Origin: Sphingomonas sp. HMP9
Lineage (GTDB): Bacteria > Pseudomonadota > Alphaproteobacteria > Sphingomonadales > Sphingomonadaceae
Assembly (NCBI RefSeq): GCF_013374115.1
Contig: NZ_AP022673.1
Coordinates: forward strand, 1,764,501-1,828,500
Length of the DNA: 64,000 bases
Direction of reading: 5' to 3'
This document shows positions 1 to 8,659 of the stretch, piece after piece. Both the position numbers and the translations under genes were made by a program. How positions within the stretch are numbered: position 1 is the first letter of the stretch; each line of letters opens with the position of its first letter. The notes under the pieces are model-generated. The model worked only from the letters and a program-made list of their open reading frames with translations, ran no database searches and was not told the origin of the DNA.

Positions 1-1
1 C

Positions 2-715
2 GAGCTCGACCCGATCCTCGGCATCTATATCGGCCAGATGGGACCGATCGCCGCCAACGGCATCCTGCACGCCGATGTGGAACTGCTCGGACCCAATGTC
101 GTCAACCTCGGCGACGGCATCCGCGGCCGCCCCGCGCTGGTGATCGGCGCCGGCATCGTCGGCATGCTGACCGCGCTGTTCGCCCAGGCAGCCGGCGCAA
201 GCGAAGTCGTGATCGCCGACCCCTCGCCCTTCCGCCGCCTGCGCGCCGAATGCCTCGGCATCACCGCGATGACCGAGGACCAGGCCTGGGCCTACGCCAA
301 GGCGCGCTGGCTCCACGGCGGCGACGATCGCGGCGCGGACGTCGTGTTCCAGACCCGCGCCGACGCCGCCAGCCTGCACGCCGCGATGCGCGCGCTGAGG
401 CCGCAAGGCACGGTGATCGACCTCGCTTTCTACCAGGGCGGCGCGGACCGTTTGCGGCTCGGCGAGGAGTTCCACCACAACGGCCTCAACTTACGCTGCG
501 CCCAGATCAACCGCGTACCCCGCGGGCTCGGCTTCCAATGGGACCGCCGTCGCCTCGCCAACGAGACGGTGAAGCTCCTCCTCGCCCGCGGCTCCGAAAT
601 CCGCGCGCAGCTCATCACGCATGTCGTGCCCTATGACGACGCGCCCGCCTTCATTGCGCGGCTGGTCGGCGAGCGGCCCGAATTCCTCCAGATCGTCTTC
701 AAGGTCGGCGATTGA
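2..715 (+). CDS. Zinc-type (medium-chain) dehydrogenase, C-terminal part
   Basis: The reading frame is open from the left edge, so the start and the N-terminal zinc-binding half lie outside the window. What remains is the nucleotide-binding half of a medium-chain dehydrogenase: a Rossmann strand-turn-helix with the glycine signature VIGAGIVGM, followed by an acidic strand end (VVIADPS), which suits NAD binding. The substrate cannot be read from this half; sorbitol, threonine or other sugar/alcohol substrates are possible. The stop codon overlaps the TTG start of the next gene (TTGA), so the two are probably translationally coupled, which hints at a role in sugar or glycan metabolism. Confidence 0.75.
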   Translation, partial: ELDPILGIYIGQMGPIAANGILHADVELLGPNVVNLGDGIRGRPALVIGAGIVGMLTALFAQAAGASEVVIADPSPFRRLRAECLGITAMTEDQAWAYAKARWLHGGDDRGADVVFQTRADAASLHAAMRALRPQGTVIDLAFYQGGADRLRLGEEFHHNGLNLRCAQINRVPRGLGFQWDRRRLANETVKLLLARGSEIRAQLITHVVPYDDAPAFIARLVGERPEFLQIVFKVGD

Positions 716-2970
716 GCACCGCTTTTACCGCCGACGCCCGACCGATCCGCATCCTGTTCGTCTTCGCCTGGCTCGTCGTCGGCGGCGAGGAGACGGAGGT
801 GCGGTTGCTCGCCCAGGCGCTCGATCCCACCCGCTACCGGATCGAGGTCATCGCCTGCTTCCGCAAGCATGGCATGCCCGAGCAGACGCACGCGCAATTG
901 GAAGCGATCGGCGTGCCCGTCGACCGCACCCCCTATGCGCTCGGCTTCGACGAGACCGTCGCCTACCTCGCCAGCAAGCTGCCCGCGTACGACGTCGTCG
1001 TCTCGTGCCAGAACGTCGCGGACATCTACCCCGCGCTCGAACGCATGCACCTTCGCCCGCCGCTGATCGAGCATGGCGGCCTCGTCTCCGAAGCACTCGC
1101 CGGGCCCAAGCATTTCACCGCGCGCTATGTCGGCGTCTGCGCCTCGATCCGCGACGCCGCCGCCGGCCGCATGCCCGGTCGCGAACACCACGCGATCGAG
1201 ATCCCGTCGATGGTCGACACGCGCGCCTTCGACCCCGCCCGACGCGCGCCCGTGCGAGCGGCGCTCGGCATCGCCGACGACGTGCCGCTGGTCGGCTGGC
1301 TGGGCCGGCTCGACCCGAAGAAACGCGTCGAGGATTTCATCGACGCCGCCGCGCTGGTCCACGCCCGCCACCCCCGCGCCCGCTTCGTCGTCATCGGCGG
1401 ACCGGACGCGTTCATCCCCGAATACGCCGTCGCACTCCGCAACCGCGTGCGCGCGCTCGGCCTGGACACCGCGCTGACCTTCCTCGGCGACCGCGACGAC
1501 GTGCCCGACCTGCTCGCCGCGCTCGACGTCTTCGCCTGGCTCTCCCGCGGCGAAGGCATGCCGCACGTCATCGCCGAAGCCGGCGCTGCGTGCCTCCCCG
1601 TCATAGCAACGCGAGACAACGGTTCCGAACAACAGATCGTCGATGGGGTCAGCGGTCTGTTCGTGCCGCACGAAGATCCGCCTTCGGTTGCCGCCGCGAT
1701 CACCAAACTCATCGAAGAGCCTGCACGTCGAACTCGCCTCGGCACCGCCCTCCGCGCAAAAGTCGATAGCGAGTATGCCGTCGCCGCCGTTGTCCCCCGC
1801 TGGGAAGCCCTGTTCGCCGACGTCGTGGCCGACCGACCGCCTCTTCCCCGCGCGACCGGCCTCTTCCGCAGCGTCCTCCAGGGCGGCTTCGAATCCTCCA
1901 CTCACCGCCGCGCGCACGACCGCAAGCGCGTCGACGTCATCACCGCCAGCCATCACGACACGCTGGCTGCGCACGACTATGCCGAACTCGCCAAGCTCGG
2001 CATCCTGACGGTCCGCGACGGCCTGCGCTGGCATCTGATCGAACGCGAGTCCGGCCTCTACGACTGGTCCAGCCTCGACCGCCAGCGCGACGCCGCCAAG
2101 GCGATCGGCACCGAAGTCATCTGGGACCTGCTCCATTATGGCTGGCCCGACGACATCGACATATGGACGCCCGCGTTCGTCGCCCGGTTCGCCGCCTTCG
2201 CCGCCGCCGCCGCTCGCCATATCGGCCCGGCCGCCGCGGGGGAGACGCGCTTCTACGCCCCCGTCAACGAGATCTCGTTCTTTGCCTGGGGCGGCGGCGA
2301 TGCAGCCTATCTCAACCCGTTCGCGCGTGGCCGCGGCTATGAACTGAAGGTGCAACTCGCGCGCGCCTCGATCGCCGCGATGGAGGCGATCCTCGCGGTC
2401 GACCCCGCTGCGCGGTTCGTCCATGCCGACCCGGTCATCAACGTCATCACCGACCCCGCCCGCCCCAACGACGCCCCCGCCGCCGAAGGCCACCGCCTCG
2501 CGCAATACCAGGCGTGGGACATGATCGCGGGGAAAGCCTGGCCGCAGATCGGTGGTCGTCCCGGCCTGCTCGATATCGTCGGCGTCAATTTCTACCACAA
2601 TAACCAGTGGATTCACGGCGGCCCGCCCTTGTCGTACGATCACCCCCTGAGCCGCCCGCTCCACGCGATCCTCGCCGACGCCTATGCGCGCTACGGCCGC
2701 CCGATCTTCATCGCCGAAACCGGGATCGAAGGCAGTGCCCGGCCAGCCTGGCTCCGCATGGTCCTGCGCGAGGTAGAGATCGCGCAATCGCTCGGCGTGC
2801 CGGTCGAGGGCCTGTGCCTTTACCCCATCCTCGATCACCCCGGCTGGGACGACGACCGCTACTGCCCCAACGGCCTGCTCGCCTGTTCGCCGGTCCTTGC
2901 GGAGCGCGTGCCGGATGCCGCGCTCGCGTCCGTCATCCGGCACGCGCAAGCGGCCGATATCCTGCGTTAA
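712..2970 (+). CDS. Fused GT4-type glycosyltransferase and clan-A glycoside hydrolase
   Basis: A 752-residue protein with two enzyme halves. Residues about 5-375 form a GT-B glycosyltransferase of the GT4 type: the donor-site strand LVGWLGRLDPKKR and the EX7E motif (E281 and E289, in GEGMPHVIAEAG). Residues about 395-752 form a TIM-barrel hydrolase resembling GH1 and relatives: acid/base E520 in PVNEIS and a nucleophile-like E669 in IAETG. There is no signal peptide, so it should act in the cytoplasm. The start is TTG at 712, inside the stop of the upstream dehydrogenase; no ATG fits better. The combination could build and trim a glycan or glycolipid head group, but the substrate is unknown. 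Both halves keep their catalytic residues, so this does not look like decay. Confidence 0.8.
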   Translation: MSTAFTADARPIRILFVFAWLVVGGEETEVRLLAQALDPTRYRIEVIACFRKHGMPEQTHAQLEAIGVPVDRTPYALGFDETVAYLASKLPAYDVVVSCQNVADIYPALERMHLRPPLIEHGGLVSEALAGPKHFTARYVGVCASIRDAAAGRMPGREHHAIEIPSMVDTRAFDPARRAPVRAALGIADDVPLVGWLGRLDPKKRVEDFIDAAALVHARHPRARFVVIGGPDAFIPEYAVALRNRVRALGLDTALTFLGDRDDVPDLLAALDVFAWLSRGEGMPHVIAEAGAACLPVIATRDNGSEQQIVDGVSGLFVPHEDPPSVAAAITKLIEEPARRTRLGTALRAKVDSEYAVAAVVPRWEALFADVVADRPPLPRATGLFRSVLQGGFESSTHRRAHDRKRVDVITASHHDTLAAHDYAELAKLGILTVRDGLRWHLIERESGLYDWSSLDRQRDAAKAIGTEVIWDLLHYGWPDDIDIWTPAFVARFAAFAAAAARHIGPAAAGETRFYAPVNEISFFAWGGGDAAYLNPFARGRGYELKVQLARASIAAMEAILAVDPAARFVHADPVINVITDPARPNDAPAAEGHRLAQYQAWDMIAGKAWPQIGGRPGLLDIVGVNFYHNNQWIHGGPPLSYDHPLSRPLHAILADAYARYGRPIFIAETGIEGSARPAWLRMVLREVEIAQSLGVPVEGLCLYPILDHPGWDDDRYCPNGLLACSPVLAERVPDAALASVIRHAQAADILR

Positions 2971-3070
2971 CTCACGCCCAGATACTGATCGAGGTCGATA
3001 CGATCGCGAGGACATTTCCGCCGCCACGTCGCGTTGACGGTTGCCACAAAGGCATGCGGAGAGAGATCAC

Positions 3071-3451
3071 ATGGCCGTTAAATTTGCAGGAACGATGAAC
3101 GCGATCAATCGCGGACTCGACGCGACCAAGCCCACCAAGGGTGCCGACATGGTCGAGGATTGGGAAGCCGCGCTGGCCGATACCGAAATCTCCGGCGCCA
3201 AGGGCATTCTTCGCGACCTCGGCGCACTGCGCAAGCAGCTCGAGAAGGATACGCCCGACGCCGACCGCGTCCATGCGCTGCTCCACCGCCTCGGCGCCGC
3301 AACTACCAAGATCGCGGACAAGGCGGACAAGTCGCAGGACAAGCTGAAGGCGCTCGGCGAAGCGCTGACCGAAGCCGGTGAGGATGCGCCGGACGAGGAA
3401 GAGGACGTTGCCGCCGCCGCGAGCCCCAAGCGCGCTCGTAAGAAGGCCTGA
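3071..3451 (+). CDS. Small charged hypothetical protein
   Basis: A 126-residue soluble protein I do not recognise. The ATG at 3071 has a purine-rich GGAGAGAGA ribosome site just upstream, preferred over an in-frame TTG at 3041. It is helical in character, rich in Ala, Lys, Asp and Glu, with an acidic stretch (DAPDEEEDV) followed by a basic Ala/Lys/Arg tail (SPKRARKKA). It has no membrane segment or signal peptide. It stands alone, converging on the ferritin-like gene across a strong shared terminator. A basic tail could bind nucleic acid, but that is only a guess. Confidence 0.6.
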   Translation: MAVKFAGTMNAINRGLDATKPTKGADMVEDWEAALADTEISGAKGILRDLGALRKQLEKDTPDADRVHALLHRLGAATTKIADKADKSQDKLKALGEALTEAGEDAPDEEEDVAAAASPKRARKKA

Positions 3452-3458
3452 ACGAAAA

Positions 3459-3497
3459 ACGGGCCGGCGATCGCAAGATCGCCGGCCCGTTGCTTTT
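3459..3497. terminator. Bidirectional rho-independent terminator
   Basis: A perfect 14-bp stem (3459-3472 with 3477-3490) closes a GCAA tetraloop and is followed by a T-rich run on the plus strand and preceded by an A-rich run (GAAAAA) that serves the minus strand. It separates two convergent genes. Confidence 0.85.
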
Positions 3498-3514
3498 ACT
3501 CGGTCGCGAAGGGC

Positions 3515-4030
3515 TCAGGCGGTAACCGCCTCGGCCTTCGGATTGACCTTCGACGTCGCCATCGCGGTCAGCTTGTCGTCGGTCGCATATTCCTCGTCGA
3601 GCGTTTCCTTCAGGATCGCCGCGATCTCGCTGCGACCCAGCTGGTTCGCCCACGCGATCAGCGTACCGTAGCGCGTGATCTCATAATGCTCGACCGCCTG
3701 TGCCGACGCGATCAGCGCCGCGTCCAGAACCGCCTTGTCGCCGATCTCGCCTGCGACCTCATTGGCTTCCTTGATGATGCCGTCGATCGCCGGGCAGGTG
3801 ACGGCCTTGGCCTTCTCGCCCAACAGTTCGAAGATCCGCTCCAGGCGGACGATCTGGCCTTCGGTTTCACGAAGATGCGTCTCGAACCCGGCCTTGAGGC
3901 CCGGCGCGGTCGCCTTGTCGGTCATCTTGGGCAGCGCCTTGGTGATCTGGTGCTCGGCATAATAGACGTCCTGCAACTGGTGCAGAAACAGGTCTTCGAA
4001 CGTCGCGATGTCCTTGGAAAACAAGCCCAT
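3515..4030 (-). CDS. Ferritin-like DUF892/YciE-family protein
   Basis: A 171-residue four-helix protein beginning MGLFSKDIATFEDLFLHQL, the usual opening of the YciE/DUF892 family of ferritin-like stress proteins. Metal-ligand-type residues appear in the pattern expected (YYAEHQI, ETHLRETEGQ, AVEHYEI). The family is tied to osmotic and oxidative stress and its exact chemistry is not settled. I place the start at 4030 because AGGA sits seven bases upstream; another ATG at 4036 is too close to it. It lies downstream of wrbA on the same strand, about 110 bp away, so a common stress-response setting is plausible. Confidence 0.85.
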   Translation of the reverse strand: MGLFSKDIATFEDLFLHQLQDVYYAEHQITKALPKMTDKATAPGLKAGFETHLRETEGQIVRLERIFELLGEKAKAVTCPAIDGIIKEANEVAGEIGDKAVLDAALIASAQAVEHYEITRYGTLIAWANQLGRSEIAAILKETLDEEYATDDKLTAMATSKVNPKAEAVTA

Positions 4031-4139
4031 GATCATATCCTCGCATAGCTGGTGCACGCGAAGCGAAATGCTCCGGTGATGGGGAAACGCGCTTACCACA
4101 GGGTAAGTTTCGTCTCCCGAACCACCGAAGCCACGCCGG

Positions 4140-4742
4140 TTATGCGCTCAGCTTGGCTGCCGTCTCGGCGATGCGTTTACCCTGGTAGCGCGCGGCATCG
4201 AGTTCCTCGGTATGCGGCATACGGCTGCCGTCGCCGTCCGAGATCGTCGTCGCGCCGTAGGGCGATCCGCCCTTGACCTTGTCGACGCCCATCTGCGCCT
4301 GGAAGCCATAGTCGAGCCCGACGATCGTCAGCCCGTGATGCAGCAGGTTGGTGATGATCGAGAACAGCGTGGTCTCCTGACCGCCATGCTGGCTCGCGGT
4401 CGAGGTGAAGGCACCACCGACCTTGCCGATCAGCGCGCCGGAGAACCACTGGCCACCCGTCGTATCCCAGAACTGCGACATCTGCGCAGGCATCCGCCCG
4501 AACCGGGTCGGCGCACCGACGATGATCGCGTCATACTGCTCGAGCGCGGCGGGGCCTTCGATCTCGGGATGCGCGCTGTCGGTCTTGAAGTGCGCGGCCT
4601 CGACCACGGACTGCGGTGCAGTCTCGGCGACGCGGCGGATGTCCACCTCGGCCCCACCGGCACGTGCGCCCTCGGCGACGGCATCCGCCATCTGCTCGAT
4701 ATGGCCGTAGGACGAGTAATAGAGCACGAGAACCTTGGTCAT
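4140..4742 (-). CDS. wrbA: NAD(P)H:quinone oxidoreductase WrbA
   Basis: A 200-residue flavodoxin-like protein, the normal WrbA length. The N-terminal FMN phosphate loop is [14 protein letters not shown], and the family hallmarks [13 protein letters not shown] and [15 protein letters not shown] follow in order; the C-terminal GSPYGATTI loop is also typical. WrbA reduces quinones by two electrons in the cytoplasm and protects against redox cycling. The ATG at 4742 has AAGGAA about ten bases upstream. The original upstream neighbour was probably the pirin gene on the same strand; a 3.8-kb insertion-sequence island now separates them and leaves only about 160 bp of repeat-containing DNA upstream of wrbA. 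Confidence 0.95.
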   Translation of the reverse strand: MTKVLVLYYSSYGHIEQMADAVAEGARAGGAEVDIRRVAETAPQSVVEAAHFKTDSAHPEIEGPAALEQYDAIIVGAPTRFGRMPAQMSQFWDTTGGQWFSGALIGKVGGAFTSTASQHGGQETTLFSIITNLLHHGLTIVGLDYGFQAQMGVDKVKGGSPYGATTISDGDGSRMPHTEELDAARYQGKRIAETAAKLSA

Positions 4743-4760
4743 AGGAAGTTTCCTTCTTGG

Positions 4761-4902
4761 CTCCCCCTCCCGCAAGCGGGAGGGGGCTGGGGAGTGGGCG
4801 CCCGGCTTGGGCAAGCGAGCCGGATCGAAGTGCGTATCTCCAACGATGGTTGCGGCGGCGGTGAGCGCGAGCCCGCCCCCTGCCCCCTCCCGCAAGCGGG
4901 AA
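4761..4902. repeat. Pair of REP-like C/G palindromes
   Basis: Two copies of a palindrome built on CTCCCGCAAGCGGGAG occur, at 4761-4786 and at 4882-4902. The second is cut by the left edge of the IS island; the right part of the same motif (CGCGGGAAGGGG) resumes at 8668. This kind of short extragenic palindrome is common in sphingomonad intergenic DNA and is a plausible insertion target. Confidence 0.7.
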
Positions 4903-4978
4903 GGCTTTGATGATGTAACCGCCCCCCGACGGCATTAAAGTGGAAACGGGGGTCTTCAACTGATGGAGGAGTGCGGTG

Positions 4979-6007
4979 ATGTCGGAGATTGTTACGATCG
5001 GACTCGATCTGGCGAAGAGAGTGTTCCAAGTCCACGGGGCTGATGGAGCGGGTCATGCGATCCTGCGCAAGAAGCTGAGCCGGGATCAGTTGCTGCCGTT
5101 CTTCAGTACGCTTCCGCCGTGCACGGTCGCGATGGAGGCTTGCGGAGGCTCGCATTTCTGGGGGCGGAAGATTGCCCTTCTGGGCCATGAGGTTCGCCTG
5201 ATCCCGCCGGCGTATGTGAAGCCTTTTGTGAAGCGGCAGAAAAATGATGCGGCGGACGCCGAGGCGATCTGCGAGGCGGCGCAACGCCCATCGATGCGCT
5301 TCGTGCCGGTGAAGAGCGAAGAGGTACAGGGAGCTGCCTCGGTGTTCCGGGTCAGGGAGTTGATGATCCGGCAGCGCACCCAGGCGATTAACGCCTTGCG
5401 CGGCCATTTGACAGAGTTCGGCAAGGTGGTGCCCAAAGGCGCTGCAAATATCTCCCGCCTGATTGCCATTGTGGATGATCCGGACAGCGGCCTGCCTGCT
5501 CAGGCTGTTGCGACATTCCGGGTGCTTGTCGACGCGCTCGTCGGCCTCGACGCGCAGATCGAGAAGCTGAACGCCGAAATCACCCATCGCGCTAAAGAGA
5601 ATGAAGTCGCGCAAAGGTTGATGACGATCCCCGGCATCGGTCCCCTGATCGCCACAGCCATCGCGGTGCTGGCCCCACCACCGGAGACGTTCCGTCGCGG
5701 CCGCGATTTCGCGGCCTGGCTCGGCCTCGTGCCGCGACAACACTCAACGGGCGGCAAGCAACGCCTTGGGGCAACGACGAAGATGGGCGAGCGATCCCTG
5801 CGCCGCCTCCTGATCATCGGGGCCAACAGCGTCATCATCAAACGGAGTGTCCATCAGGCAGCTCGACCGGGCACCTGGCTGGCAGGAATGCTGTCGCGCA
5901 AGCCGTCGATGCTCGTCCGTGTCGCGCTGGCCAACAAGATGGCGCGCGTCGCCTGGGCGTTGATGATCAAGGGTGAAAGTTACCGGGCTCCGGCTGCGGC
6001 GGCATAA
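4979..6007 (+). CDS. IS110-family transposase (left copy)
   Basis: A 342-residue DEDD transposase. The RuvC-like N-terminal domain carries D10 (IGLDLAKRVFQVHG), E53 (AMEACGGSHFWGRK), D90 and D93 (NDAADAEAICEA). The C-terminal Tnp20 domain has the helix-hairpin-like IPGIGPLIATAIAVL and the serine motif QHSTGGKQRLG. These are the two domains of IS110/IS1111 recombinases, which in characterised members are guided by an element-encoded RNA. The ATG at 4979 follows GGAGGA; a GTG three bases earlier is possible. The protein is identical to the copy at 7562-8590, so duplication was recent. Confidence 0.95.
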   Translation: MSEIVTIGLDLAKRVFQVHGADGAGHAILRKKLSRDQLLPFFSTLPPCTVAMEACGGSHFWGRKIALLGHEVRLIPPAYVKPFVKRQKNDAADAEAICEAAQRPSMRFVPVKSEEVQGAASVFRVRELMIRQRTQAINALRGHLTEFGKVVPKGAANISRLIAIVDDPDSGLPAQAVATFRVLVDALVGLDAQIEKLNAEITHRAKENEVAQRLMTIPGIGPLIATAIAVLAPPPETFRRGRDFAAWLGLVPRQHSTGGKQRLGATTKMGERSLRRLLIIGANSVIIKRSVHQAARPGTWLAGMLSRKPSMLVRVALANKMARVAWALMIKGESYRAPAAAA

Positions 6008-6267
6008 GCCGACCGTCAGTCGCGAGGCGTCGGAGCGTACGAGGGCAAGGAGCAGTTTGGCGCAACGGTCGTGAGACGGGGATCGGGAAAACCAGTTTGC
6101 AACAGAGTGCCTTCGAGCACGCGGCTTTGATCTGGACCCGACCTGCGAACACCATACGGGCCCGCGGCAGTTGTAAGGCCGCATCATGAGGCCGGACATA
6201 TGTCAGCACCCGACACGCGCCACAACGAGTTTCAAAAACCCTCTTGCGTATGGGGCGGTTACATATG
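6008..6267 (+). ncRNA. Candidate bridge-RNA region of the left IS110-type copy
   Basis: This 260-bp stretch between the transposase stop and the element's right end has no convincing gene. In the IS1111 subgroup the guide (bridge) RNA is encoded on this 3' side. The assignment rests on position and family knowledge; I did not fold the RNA or identify its target- and donor-binding loops. The identical copy is 7302-7561 on the other strand. Confidence 0.35.
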
Positions 6268-7301
6268 TTGCATAACGCCTCGAGAGCATGACCGCCCTTT
6301 TACTTGAAGATATTATGCGATGCGGACAGTGATCGGCGTTCCCATCTTGGAGAAGCGATTGAGGATTGCAGCACGGACTTTGAGCTCGGTGATCTGACGA
6401 TCGAAGGTACGAGCCACAACGCGTTGGCTCAGGAGTTTGAAGCAGTGCATTTTGGTCTCGGCCAGACTGCGGCGATGATAGCCGCTCCACTTCTTCCAGA
6501 TAGCGCGGCCAAGGCGCTTTGTAGCGCGTAGCGCTTCATTGCGACCATCGACGCCAGGACCGTCTTTCGTCCATGGTTGCCCGTTGCGACGGACCGGAAT
6601 GACCGCCTCTGCACCACGTTTGGCAATGGCAGCATGGCACGCCCTTGTATCGTAAGCGCCATCTCCGCTGACGCTGAGTATCTGCTCGTCCTGCGGGATC
6701 TGCGCCAGTAGATTTGGCAGCGTCGGCGCATCGCCGACGGCATTCGTCGTGACTTCGATGGCCCGGATATCCAGCGTTGCCGCGTCGATCCCCAGATGCA
6801 CCTTGCGCCACTGGCGGCGGTAGGAGGCGCCATGCTTGCGCGTCTTCCACTCACCTTCACCCGTCATCTTAATGCCTGTGCTGTCGACCAGAAGGCGCAG
6901 GCCGCCTGAACTAGGTCGCCCGCCAAGCTCGACGACCAACGTCTTCTGCCGTCGGCATAGCGTCGTATAATCCGGCACCGGCCAGTCCAGCCCGGCAAGC
7001 TTGATCAGGCTAGCCACCAACCCTGTCACTTGCCGCAAAGGCAGATTGAACAGCGATTTCAGCGTCAGGCAGAGCTCAATCGCGCTGTCCGAAAATCGCA
7101 TCGGCCGACCAGGACGACCGCACGGCTTCGACAGCCAGTGCATCTGCGGATCAAACCAAATTTCCAGTGACCCGCGCCGCTTCAGCGCTGCATTATACTC
7201 CGGCCAGTTCATCGTGCGGTATTTCGGTGCGGCAGGTTTGGACATCGCGCCCATCTATCTCGCTCGATTCCCTCGGGGAATCCCCAGCGTCAGTTTTGCA
7301 A
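6268..7301 (-). mobile_element. Body of an IS5-family (IS903-like) element
   Basis: Together with its displaced 7-bp outer ends (4903-4909 and 8660-8666) the element would be about 1,048 bp, the usual size for IS903-type elements. It holds one DDE transposase. Both terminal repeats are interrupted by IS110-type insertions, so the element can probably no longer be recognised by its own transposase. Confidence 0.8.
6313..7254 (-). CDS. IS5-family DDE transposase
   Basis: A 313-residue, apparently intact transposase. The catalytic triad reads D124 (LLVDSTGIK), D198 (SGDGAYDT) and E266 (RRSLAETKMHCFK), the last within the Y/R-x-E-x-K pattern of the IS4/IS5 superfamily. The N-terminal part (MNWPEYNAALKRRGSL) is typical of IS903/IS1094-like members. 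The start at 7254 is followed by another ATG at 7245 that is also possible. The gene is whole, but its element has split terminal repeats. Confidence 0.93.
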   Translation of the reverse strand: MGAMSKPAAPKYRTMNWPEYNAALKRRGSLEIWFDPQMHWLSKPCGRPGRPMRFSDSAIELCLTLKSLFNLPLRQVTGLVASLIKLAGLDWPVPDYTTLCRRQKTLVVELGGRPSSGGLRLLVDSTGIKMTGEGEWKTRKHGASYRRQWRKVHLGIDAATLDIRAIEVTTNAVGDAPTLPNLLAQIPQDEQILSVSGDGAYDTRACHAAIAKRGAEAVIPVRRNGQPWTKDGPGVDGRNEALRATKRLGRAIWKKWSGYHRRSLAETKMHCFKLLSQRVVARTFDRQITELKVRAAILNRFSKMGTPITVRIA

Positions 7302-8659
7302 CATATGTAACCGCCCCATACGCAAGAGGGTTTTTGAAACTCGTTGTGGCGCGTGTCGGGTGCTGACATATGTCCGGCCTCATGATGCGGCCTTACAACT
7401 GCCGCGGGCCCGTATGGTGTTCGCAGGTCGGGTCCAGATCAAAGCCGCGTGCTCGAAGGCACTCTGTTGCAAACTGGTTTTCCCGATCCCCGTCTCACGA
7501 CCGTTGCGCCAAACTGCTCCTTGCCCTCGTACGCTCCGACGCCTCGCGACTGACGGTCGGCTTATGCCGCCGCAGCCGGAGCCCGGTAACTTTCACCCTT
7601 GATCATCAACGCCCAGGCGACGCGCGCCATCTTGTTGGCCAGCGCGACACGGACGAGCATCGACGGCTTGCGCGACAGCATTCCTGCCAGCCAGGTGCCC
7701 GGTCGAGCTGCCTGATGGACACTCCGTTTGATGATGACGCTGTTGGCCCCGATGATCAGGAGGCGGCGCAGGGATCGCTCGCCCATCTTCGTCGTTGCCC
7801 CAAGGCGTTGCTTGCCGCCCGTTGAGTGTTGTCGCGGCACGAGGCCGAGCCAGGCCGCGAAATCGCGGCCGCGACGGAACGTCTCCGGTGGTGGGGCCAG
7901 CACCGCGATGGCTGTGGCGATCAGGGGACCGATGCCGGGGATCGTCATCAACCTTTGCGCGACTTCATTCTCTTTAGCGCGATGGGTGATTTCGGCGTTC
8001 AGCTTCTCGATCTGCGCGTCGAGGCCGACGAGCGCGTCGACAAGCACCCGGAATGTCGCAACAGCCTGAGCAGGCAGGCCGCTGTCCGGATCATCCACAA
8101 TGGCAATCAGGCGGGAGATATTTGCAGCGCCTTTGGGCACCACCTTGCCGAACTCTGTCAAATGGCCGCGCAAGGCGTTAATCGCCTGGGTGCGCTGCCG
8201 GATCATCAACTCCCTGACCCGGAACACCGAGGCAGCTCCCTGTACCTCTTCGCTCTTCACCGGCACGAAGCGCATCGATGGGCGTTGCGCCGCCTCGCAG
8301 ATCGCCTCGGCGTCCGCCGCATCATTTTTCTGCCGCTTCACAAAAGGCTTCACATACGCCGGCGGGATCAGGCGAACCTCATGGCCCAGAAGGGCAATCT
8401 TCCGCCCCCAGAAATGCGAGCCTCCGCAAGCCTCCATCGCGACCGTGCACGGCGGAAGCGTACTGAAGAACGGCAGCAACTGATCCCGGCTCAGCTTCTT
8501 GCGCAGGATCGCATGACCCGCTCCATCAGCCCCGTGGACTTGGAACACTCTCTTCGCCAGATCGAGTCCGATCGTAACAATCTCCGACATCACCGCACTC
8601 CTCCATCAGTTGAAGACCCCCGTTTCCACTTTAATGCCGTCGGGGGGCGGTTACATCAT
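7302..8659 (-). mobile_element. IS110-family (IS1111-like) element, right copy
   Basis: An inverted copy of 4910-6267 with the same ends, the same transposase and the same 3' non-coding stretch (7302-7561). Its orientation relative to the IS5-like terminal repeat is the same as on the left, which explains why the two copies are inverted to each other. Confidence 0.8.
7562..8590 (-). CDS. IS110-family transposase (right copy)
   Basis: A 342-residue DEDD transposase, identical in protein sequence to the left copy (4979-6007): D10, E53, D90, D93 in the RuvC-like domain and the serine motif QHSTGGKQ in the Tnp20 domain. Start chosen by analogy with the left copy. Confidence 0.95.
   Translation of the reverse strand: MSEIVTIGLDLAKRVFQVHGADGAGHAILRKKLSRDQLLPFFSTLPPCTVAMEACGGSHFWGRKIALLGHEVRLIPPAYVKPFVKRQKNDAADAEAICEAAQRPSMRFVPVKSEEVQGAASVFRVRELMIRQRTQAINALRGHLTEFGKVVPKGAANISRLIAIVDDPDSGLPAQAVATFRVLVDALVGLDAQIEKLNAEITHRAKENEVAQRLMTIPGIGPLIATAIAVLAPPPETFRRGRDFAAWLGLVPRQHSTGGKQRLGATTKMGERSLRRLLIIGANSVIIKRSVHQAARPGTWLAGMLSRKPSMLVRVALANKMARVAWALMIKGESYRAPAAAA

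Larger units (their letters stand above)
4910..6267 (+). mobile_element. IS110-family (IS1111-like) element, left copy
   Basis: About 1,358 bp, containing one transposase and sub-terminal inverted repeats (ATGTAACCGCCCC near the left end, GGGGCGGTTACAT near the right end). Sub-terminal repeats and a long 3' non-coding end (about 260 bp after the gene, about 70 bp before it) match the IS1111 subgroup. Exact ends are ambiguous by one G. Confidence 0.8.

Noticed and set aside
631..3027. Long open frame on the minus strand opposite the glycosyltransferase-hydrolase gene
   Set aside because: Its protein is low-complexity (Asp/Gly/Arg/Val-rich) with no motif, typical of the antisense of GC-rich coding DNA; the plus-strand frame has clear catalytic motifs.
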